From the NCBI GenBank assembly GCA_002293455.1, contig DBDH01000081.1:52212-61122 (forward strand): DNA of 8,911 bases, read 5' to 3'. Positions 3,682-8,911 of the stretch are shown here, one piece after another. Under the pieces are notes generated by a model. It had not been told where the DNA came from and ran no database searches. It was given only the letters and a program-made list of their open reading frames with translations. Every line of letters begins with the position of its first letter. The stretch's first letter is position 1. Made by a program: the position numbers and the translations under genes. The stretch is from Treponema sp. UBA937 (GTDB taxonomy: Bacteria; Spirochaetota; Spirochaetia; Treponematales; Breznakiellaceae).

Positions 3682-5745
3682 TTATTCCACATCCTGCAGC
3701 CTGAATGCCTGCTCGATAATCACCATCACATCGTCAAGTCCGTCCAAGCTGTCCAGTCCGACCTCGACATCGCCGTTCCCCCATCTGCCTACGCCTGTAA
3801 CGTCCTTGCATATTCCTTTGGGGTCGATGACATCGGCGAACTTCATATTGATTGCCAAGCGAAGCCGTGAGCTCTGGATTGTGACATCTACGAAGTTGGT
3901 ATCAGCTTTGTAGGCGATATACAGCTTCTTAAACTCGCGCTTCACATAAGTACCGAGATTGAGGATTCGGGTGTTCAGCTTTTCAAAGAGGATACGATTG
4001 TAAGCGTTCAGGTACTGGTAACTCTCAAGCGTATACTTAGGAGCGGCTTCATCCTGCTTGCGGTAAGGGGCAAGTTCAGCTTCCGTGAGCGTCGGGTACG
4101 GCCACACCTTTTTCGCTGCCTCGCCAAGCTGGGCGGCGCGTTCGTTAACCTGCACCTCACCCCAAGTGCTCTGCGTAACAACATATTTATTCAGCCGCAG
4201 CGCACTCTGCCGGAAGCCGCCATCCATCGTCAGCTTATCGGCAAACGATGAATCGCTCATTTCGGAGTTGTACGCCGTCAGCGTTAGATTGCCGATGGTG
4301 TGCAGATATTTCTTTTGAATCTCGCTCCAGTTGCTGCCGAGGGCGGATACCCAGTCGGCGGAGAGATGCGGGTTCTGCGGGATGATATGTTCGATGGTTA
4401 ACTTTTCAGCATTGACCGCCGATTTATTGTCCCAGTTTTCAAGCCGCACAAGGATATAACCGCAGCGGTTCATGTGGTAAATATCCCTGGTCAGGAAGGC
4501 ATCGAGGAAGCGCCTATCGTCCGGGAACTCCTTGTAGGAATCCAGCGGGATAAAGAACGCTTTCACCGAATTCAGATAATCGCTCGGCTTAATATCATTT
4601 TTCATCGTGGCAAAGGTCTTATTCAGGGAGTTCGTCGGTATGTCGCAGACGGCACGGCGCAGGACATAACTCACGCAGAGCAGCAGGATTTCGCACAGTT
4701 CTTCTGTGCTTATCAAGCCCTTGTCGCGGTCATTGTTAACTTTCAAAAGGAACGGGTAAGCGACCTCCATACGGATTGCCTTCATATCGCCGTACAGCGA
4801 TTTCAGCACCGCATCGTCACTTCTGACGAAATACATATCTGAGTAGTGTTTGGCGAAGCTGTAGATATCCTGGCAAAGGTCGCGGATGGTCAACCCGCTG
4901 CCATTGTGGTAGGCGCGGAACTCCTTATAAACCTCATTCTTACGGGGAATCCGCCCAAGCTTCATCGTGAGGTAATCGCGGAAAAAATTGTCCAGCAATT
5001 CGCTCTGGTGTTTGCAATCAAAGAGCCGTTCCGTCGGCCGCCATATATTGTGATAAACATCCGCCTGTGTCGCGGAGTCCAAGCCCATCAGCAGATAGTT
5101 GCGGATGAGGTCGGAATCCTTCAAGTCCATGCCCGTGGAGTTCAGGCTCTCGAAAATCGCCTGCGGGTCGTCATACTGGCGGTCGAGAACGATGTCCACG
5201 ATTTGCAATTTGCCGATGGCGTCATAGAGGTCCGAGGGCGCAATCTCACCTTTAGCAATTTGTCCGGCAAAAAAAACGTAAGTATCCAGCACACGGGATT
5301 TCAAGGTATCGGGAATTGGCGCATTCTCAATCTTCTTTATCAGTGCCTCTCTGTCAGACTGCGTGAGAAGCAGCTTGTATTTAGCGTTGCCCGTTTCGTA
5401 CTGGTTCAAGAGCAATGTGTCATTTATCTTATTTGGGTTCACGCCGTAATCCGAATGTACCGCCGCGTAATCGCGCAGAGCGACGAGAAGCAATGTCAGC
5501 GTAGTAAGCCTCTGCTGTCCGTCGATAATCATCGCAAGGGTAGAACCTGCCGCTGAGTCCTCATCAATGCGGACAATCGAGCCGACGAAGTGACCCTCTT
5601 TATGCGTGGTGTGGAGGTTTACGATGTCGCTCCAAAGGCGGGCGCACTGCTCGCGCTCCCAACTATATGTTCTCTGGTACAGCGGTATCAGGTATTGGCA
5701 CGTCCCGCCAAGGTATTTGTAGATATTGCTTTTGAAAGCGTTCAT
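3682..5745 (-). CDS. GmrSD-like protein, DUF262-DUF1524(HNH)-DUF5655
   Basis: This is a 687-residue cytoplasmic protein with three domains. Residues ~10-220 form DUF262 (GmrS-like), with IPLYQRTYSW at 20-29, IDGQQRL at 74-80 and the FESLNSTG...DLIRN signature at 198-215. Residues ~430-545 form DUF1524, an HNH-type nuclease, with E452-H453 in IEHIIPQN, H482-T-I-G-N486 and N493. Residues ~580-683 match DUF5655. In the family, DUF262 has nucleotide-binding/hydrolysing activity that drives or controls the DUF1524 nuclease, as in the type IV enzyme GmrSD (cleaves glucosylated hydroxymethylcytosine DNA) and BrxU. Target specificity here is unknown. The ATG at 5745 follows GGGAGAGG (5760-5753) with a 7-nt spacer, and this site touches the hsdR stop codon, so translation is probably coupled to hsdR. 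All key motifs are present and the frame is intact. An ATG at 5751 is out of frame and rejected. It probably adds a second restriction layer to the type I locus. Confidence 0.92.
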   Translation of the reverse strand: MNAFKSNIYKYLGGTCQYLIPLYQRTYSWEREQCARLWSDIVNLHTTHKEGHFVGSIVRIDEDSAAGSTLAMIIDGQQRLTTLTLLLVALRDYAAVHSDYGVNPNKINDTLLLNQYETGNAKYKLLLTQSDREALIKKIENAPIPDTLKSRVLDTYVFFAGQIAKGEIAPSDLYDAIGKLQIVDIVLDRQYDDPQAIFESLNSTGMDLKDSDLIRNYLLMGLDSATQADVYHNIWRPTERLFDCKHQSELLDNFFRDYLTMKLGRIPRKNEVYKEFRAYHNGSGLTIRDLCQDIYSFAKHYSDMYFVRSDDAVLKSLYGDMKAIRMEVAYPFLLKVNNDRDKGLISTEELCEILLLCVSYVLRRAVCDIPTNSLNKTFATMKNDIKPSDYLNSVKAFFIPLDSYKEFPDDRRFLDAFLTRDIYHMNRCGYILVRLENWDNKSAVNAEKLTIEHIIPQNPHLSADWVSALGSNWSEIQKKYLHTIGNLTLTAYNSEMSDSSFADKLTMDGGFRQSALRLNKYVVTQSTWGEVQVNERAAQLGEAAKKVWPYPTLTEAELAPYRKQDEAAPKYTLESYQYLNAYNRILFEKLNTRILNLGTYVKREFKKLYIAYKADTNFVDVTIQSSRLRLAINMKFADVIDPKGICKDVTGVGRWGNGDVEVGLDSLDGLDDVMVIIEQAFRLQDVE

Positions 5746-5752
5746 CGCATTG

Positions 5753-5760
5753 CCTCTCCC
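5753..5760 (-). promoter_or_regulatory. Ribosome binding site of the DUF262 gene, abutting the hsdR stop
   Basis: GGGAGAGG lies directly after the hsdR TAA (5763-5761) and 7 nt before the ATG at 5745. It selects this start over the out-of-frame ATG six bases upstream. The tight packing suggests translational coupling between hsdR and the DUF262 gene. Confidence 0.65.
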
Positions 5761-8700
5761 TTAATTATCCGTCCACATCTCGCACTGACCAATAACGGTT
5801 GCGATTGCGTCCTCCAGCCCCTCCGGCGGGTACTTATATTTTTTCAGCAGTTTCTTGACCATCCGGCGCATTCCGGCGCGGGCAGACTCCTTCTTCTGCC
5901 AGTCGATAGTGCGGTTCTTACGAAGCATATCCGTAAGCTCATGAGTCATTGCTACAAGTTCTTCGTTATCGTAAAAATCTTTGACCGCTTCAGGACGGGT
6001 TAGCGCATCATAGAATGCTAATTCCTCGGCATTTAGCCCCAGTTCGTCACCTTCCGCATGAGCAGATGCCATATCTTTAGCCAGCTTCATCAATTCGGCG
6101 ATGACTTCTTCATTGGAGAGCATACCGTTGAGATAAGCCTTCATTGTACGGGAAAGCATTTCCGAAAACTTTTCGCTTTTAACGAGATTTGTTCTACGGT
6201 AAAGAGATACCTGTTCGGCAAGCAGCTTTTTTAAAATCTCGACCGCAAGATTACGCTCTTTCATCTTGGCAATCTCGTCAAGGAACTTCGGATCGAACAA
6301 GGAAAAGCCGGTATCTATATCGGAGAATAAATTGATTACACCTTTGCTTTGAATGCTTGCTTTCAGCAGTTCGTTAATGCGCGCGTTTATTTCTTTTAAT
6401 GAAAGCGGCTTGCCTCCGCCGGTAAACCTTGTAAGCACTGTTCGCACCGCGTCGAAATAGGCAGCTTCAAAACGCTGTGAAGATGTAATAAGCGAACGGC
6501 AGAGCGATAACGCCTGACGGAGCAGCATTGATTCTTTGATAAACAAATCTTTCTTGCTTGATGTTTCTCCATAGGCAGGTTTAAGCTCTGCGGCAAATAA
6601 ATCTTGCCAGCCGTAGTCTTCACGGACTGCCGAGGGCATCGTTACAGTGGTAACTGCTGAAAGAAAGTTTACACCGCCCATAATTGTCTTTGCACGGACA
6701 AGGTCGCTCTTGGTTGTCATAAATTCAGCATAATGAAACCCATGGAATAGATTGCGGCAGACTTCCAGTTTTTCAATAAATTTCGGCAGCGCGGTTTTGG
6801 CAATATCAGTATCACCGTAATTATATTTGTCGCGATTCGTGTAATCGTTCATCGCCTGTTTCAGTGCCGACGCAATACCGACATAATCAACCACCAAACC
6901 GCCTTCTTTATCTTTATAAACCCGGTTAACGCGGGCGATTGCCTGCATAAGGTTGTGCCCCATCATCGGCTTATAAACATACATTGTGGCAAGCGACGGT
7001 ACATCAAATCCCGTGAGCCACATATCTACAACGATTGCAATTTTTAATGGGTCGTCATTGTCCTTGAACCGTTTTGCCATTTCTTCCTTGCGGCGTTTGT
7101 TCCCGATAATCTCGCGCCACTCTTCAGGATCGCTGTTACTCGAAGTCATCACAACACCAAGCATATTGGCAGCGCTCCATTCCGGACGCAGTGTAATCAG
7201 TTTGCGATAGATGTTCATGGCAATAGCGCGGGAGTACGCGACAATCATCGCTTTGCCTGTTAGTTCGTGTTGGCGATATTCTTCATAGTGTTTTATGATG
7301 TCTTCACACAGGGCAGTGATGGTTTGTTCCGCGCCAAGGATGGACTCCATCTTGCCAAGTTCCTTCTTGCTTTTTTCAATGGCGTATTCTTCGGCATTCT
7401 GCGCCATAATATCATATTCCGCATCGATGAGGCGCAGAACATCTTCATCCAGTTTTAAGTTGATGACGCGGCTCTCGTAGTAAACAGGGCGTGTTGCTCC
7501 GTCTTCCACCGATTGGGTCATGTCATAAATGTCGATGTAGTTTCCGAACACCTCGATAGTGGAACGGTCTTTGCCGGAAATCGGCGTACCGGTGAATCCG
7601 ATGTATGCTGCATTCGGCAGACTTTCGCGAATAATCAATCCAAATGTTTTTTGAATGCGGCCGGTTTTGTTATCCACTTTCTCATCAATAAATTGACTGC
7701 GATGCGCTTCATCCGCCATAACAACGATATTGCGCCTCTCCGATAAACAATCCTCTGCTTCTTCAAACTTTTGCGCTGTCGTAAAGATGATTCCATTCGC
7801 TTGCCGCCCTGCAAGGAGTTCCTTTAAATGGACACGGCTTTCGGCGTGCTCCGCTGTCTGACGCAAAAATGCCGAACATTTGGCGAATTGTTCAAAAAGC
7901 TGATCGTCCAGATCGTTGCGGTCGGTGAGTACAACAATGGTTGGCGAATTCAAAACCTCTTGCAAAAGATGAGCATAAAACACCATCGACAGAGACTTGC
8001 CGCTGCCTTGCGTATGCCAGAACACACCGCCCTTTCCGTTTGTAAGTGTTGCGTTTACAGTAGAAGCAACGGCTTTTTTCACCGCAAAATATTGATGATA
8101 TGCGCCGAGGATTTTTGCACCGTCCGAAAAACAAATAAAGTTCTTGATGATGTCTAACAGGCGCGCCTTATCAAATATTCCTTCAATAAAGGTATCAAAC
8201 TGGGCGAACCGGGTATTTTCATAACCCCCGTCCTTGGTTTTCCATTCCATAAAACGGTCTTCACCAGCCGTGATAGTTCCCGCTTTGGAGACCGCAAGAT
8301 CGCTCATCACAAGAAAAGCGTTATAGATGAATAATGACGGTATTTCATACATATAGTTTCGCAGTTGGTTATATGCTTCGCTCACGTCTGTTTCTTCGCG
8401 GGACGGCGATTTGAGTTCAAAAACAACAATAGGCAGACCATTCAAGAACAGGATTACATCAGGACGTTTTTCGCTATTTTCGATTATTGTCCATTGATTG
8501 GCAATCGTGAAGGTATTCCGCTCGACATTTTTGTAATCTGCAAGATAAACCAACGCCGCTCTCTGTTCGCCCTTATCGAAATAATTAACCGATACGCCGT
8601 TTTGGAGGTAATCCATAAATTGAATGTTTTTTTGAAAAAGTGTTCCGCCTTCAAAATTCCGTAATTTGTAAACAGCCTCGGATAGTGCGGCTTCCGGAAG

Positions 8701-8859
8701 TTTCGGGTTGACCTGACGAAGTGCAGATAGTAACTCGTCTGCGTAGAGCGGGTCGGTATAATCCCGTTCCAATTCAGGGGCGTAGATATAGCCATAACCT
8801 AAAGTGTTGCGGAACACCTCGATTACTGCGTTTTCGTAATTGGCTTCAGTAAAGGGCAT
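5761..8859 (-). CDS. hsdR: Type I restriction enzyme, R (endonuclease/translocase) subunit
   Basis: This is a 1032-residue protein, the usual HsdR size. The N-terminal nuclease domain (1-~230) has the PD-(D/E)xK residues D134 in RPDV, E148 and K150 in VFELK, and the QxxxY motif Q165-Y169 typical of type I R subunits. Two RecA-like superfamily 2 motor domains follow: Walker A TQGSGKS 283-289, DEAH box 383-386, GFTGTP 421-426, DMWLTGFDVP 612-621 and QAIARVNRVY 639-648. Residues ~680-1032 are the helical C-terminal region that docks on the methylase in this family. In a complete enzyme HsdR binds M2S1, pumps unmodified DNA with ATP and cuts at distance. Alone it is not expected to restrict. The ATG at 8859 follows AAAGAGG (8874-8868) and MPFTEANYENAV matches known HsdR starts. 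No hsdM or hsdS is visible. The frame shows no breaks and the motor and nuclease motifs are intact. Confidence 0.96.
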   Translation of the reverse strand: MPFTEANYENAVIEVFRNTLGYGYIYAPELERDYTDPLYADELLSALRQVNPKLPEAALSEAVYKLRNFEGGTLFQKNIQFMDYLQNGVSVNYFDKGEQRAALVYLADYKNVERNTFTIANQWTIIENSEKRPDVILFLNGLPIVVFELKSPSREETDVSEAYNQLRNYMYEIPSLFIYNAFLVMSDLAVSKAGTITAGEDRFMEWKTKDGGYENTRFAQFDTFIEGIFDKARLLDIIKNFICFSDGAKILGAYHQYFAVKKAVASTVNATLTNGKGGVFWHTQGSGKSLSMVFYAHLLQEVLNSPTIVVLTDRNDLDDQLFEQFAKCSAFLRQTAEHAESRVHLKELLAGRQANGIIFTTAQKFEEAEDCLSERRNIVVMADEAHRSQFIDEKVDNKTGRIQKTFGLIIRESLPNAAYIGFTGTPISGKDRSTIEVFGNYIDIYDMTQSVEDGATRPVYYESRVINLKLDEDVLRLIDAEYDIMAQNAEEYAIEKSKKELGKMESILGAEQTITALCEDIIKHYEEYRQHELTGKAMIVAYSRAIAMNIYRKLITLRPEWSAANMLGVVMTSSNSDPEEWREIIGNKRRKEEMAKRFKDNDDPLKIAIVVDMWLTGFDVPSLATMYVYKPMMGHNLMQAIARVNRVYKDKEGGLVVDYVGIASALKQAMNDYTNRDKYNYGDTDIAKTALPKFIEKLEVCRNLFHGFHYAEFMTTKSDLVRAKTIMGGVNFLSAVTTVTMPSAVREDYGWQDLFAAELKPAYGETSSKKDLFIKESMLLRQALSLCRSLITSSQRFEAAYFDAVRTVLTRFTGGGKPLSLKEINARINELLKASIQSKGVINLFSDIDTGFSLFDPKFLDEIAKMKERNLAVEILKKLLAEQVSLYRRTNLVKSEKFSEMLSRTMKAYLNGMLSNEEVIAELMKLAKDMASAHAEGDELGLNAEELAFYDALTRPEAVKDFYDNEELVAMTHELTDMLRKNRTIDWQKKESARAGMRRMVKKLLKKYKYPPEGLEDAIATVIGQCEMWTDN

Positions 8860-8867
8860 ACAGGCTA

Positions 8868-8889
8868 CCTCTTTAATTATTGTATCATA
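8868..8889 (-). promoter_or_regulatory. hsdR ribosome binding site and -10 candidate
   Basis: On the minus strand, AAAGAGG (8874-8868) lies 8 nt before the hsdR ATG. Just upstream, TATGATACAAT (complement of 8889-8879) offers two overlapping -10-like hexamers, TATGAT and TACAAT (complement of 8884-8879). For TACAAT only a weak -35 match (TTATCT) is in range, and the window ends soon after. The site suggests that hsdR may begin its own transcript, but an upstream gene of the same operon outside the window cannot be excluded. Confidence 0.45.
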
Positions 8890-8911
8890 ACACAGAGGAA
8901 AGATAAATCAT

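Noticed and set aside
4846..5556. 236-residue open frame on the plus strand
   Set aside because: It lies wholly antisense to the well-supported DUF262 gene, has no recognisable domain and no convincing ribosome binding site.

Overview
The window looks like an accessory, mobile-element-rich stretch of a bacterial chromosome. It combines one apparently intact defence operon with a graveyard of broken mobile-element genes around a tRNA-Asn. No gene here fixes the host. The PAAR-like DUF4280 protein and the style of the tyrosine-recombinase fragments resemble what I remember from treponemes and other anaerobes. That is recollection, not a search result, and should be treated as a weak hint.

Layout, left to right. 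(1) Positions 1-351 (+) hold the 3' part of a DUF4280 (PAAR-like) gene that enters from outside the window. (2) Positions 385-792 (-) hold the N-terminal remnant of a phage-type tyrosine recombinase, frameshifted at an A-run, with a strong intrinsic terminator just behind it. (3) Positions 793-984 hold a cluster of tandem and inverted repeats between the recombinase start and the tRNA 3' end, plus the tRNA terminator. The arrangement resembles the attL arm of an element integrated into the tRNA. (4) Positions 985-1057 (-) encode tRNA-Asn(GUU) with a good promoter at 1068-1096. (5) Positions 1115-2326 are an ISAs1-family insertion sequence with 17-bp perfect terminal inverted repeats and a transposase broken into three frames. 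(6) Positions 2327-2667 (+) hold the catalytic-domain fragment of a tyrosine recombinase, cut on the left by the ISAs1 end and on the right by the next element. (7) Positions 2666-3380 are an internally deleted, frameshifted IS630-family element bounded by TA. (8) Positions 3376-8859 (-) are an operon transcribed leftward: hsdR (type I restriction, 1032 aa), a DUF262-DUF1524-DUF5655 GmrSD-like protein (687 aa), and a RhuM-family N-terminal fragment ended by the IS630 edge.

How the genes work together. HsdR and the DUF262 protein are 15 bp apart, and the DUF262 ribosome binding site abuts the hsdR stop codon. The RhuM fragment follows after 45 bp, so the three genes look like one transcription unit. 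DUF262/DUF1524 and RhuM genes are familiar accessory members of type I restriction loci. No hsdM or hsdS is visible. Downstream the operon is cut by the IS630 element, and upstream the window ends 52 bp before hsdR, so I cannot tell whether the modification and specificity genes are upstream or were lost. HsdR and the DUF262 protein keep all the motifs I can check.

I do not see a clear new system. The points most worth checking are: the intact GmrSD-like nuclease inside a possibly M/S-less type I locus; a pair of look-alike palindromes, one of which appears inserted in the ISAs1 transposase; a hairpin over the transposase ribosome binding site; the repeat cluster beside the tRNA; and missing target duplications that point to IS-associated rearrangement.
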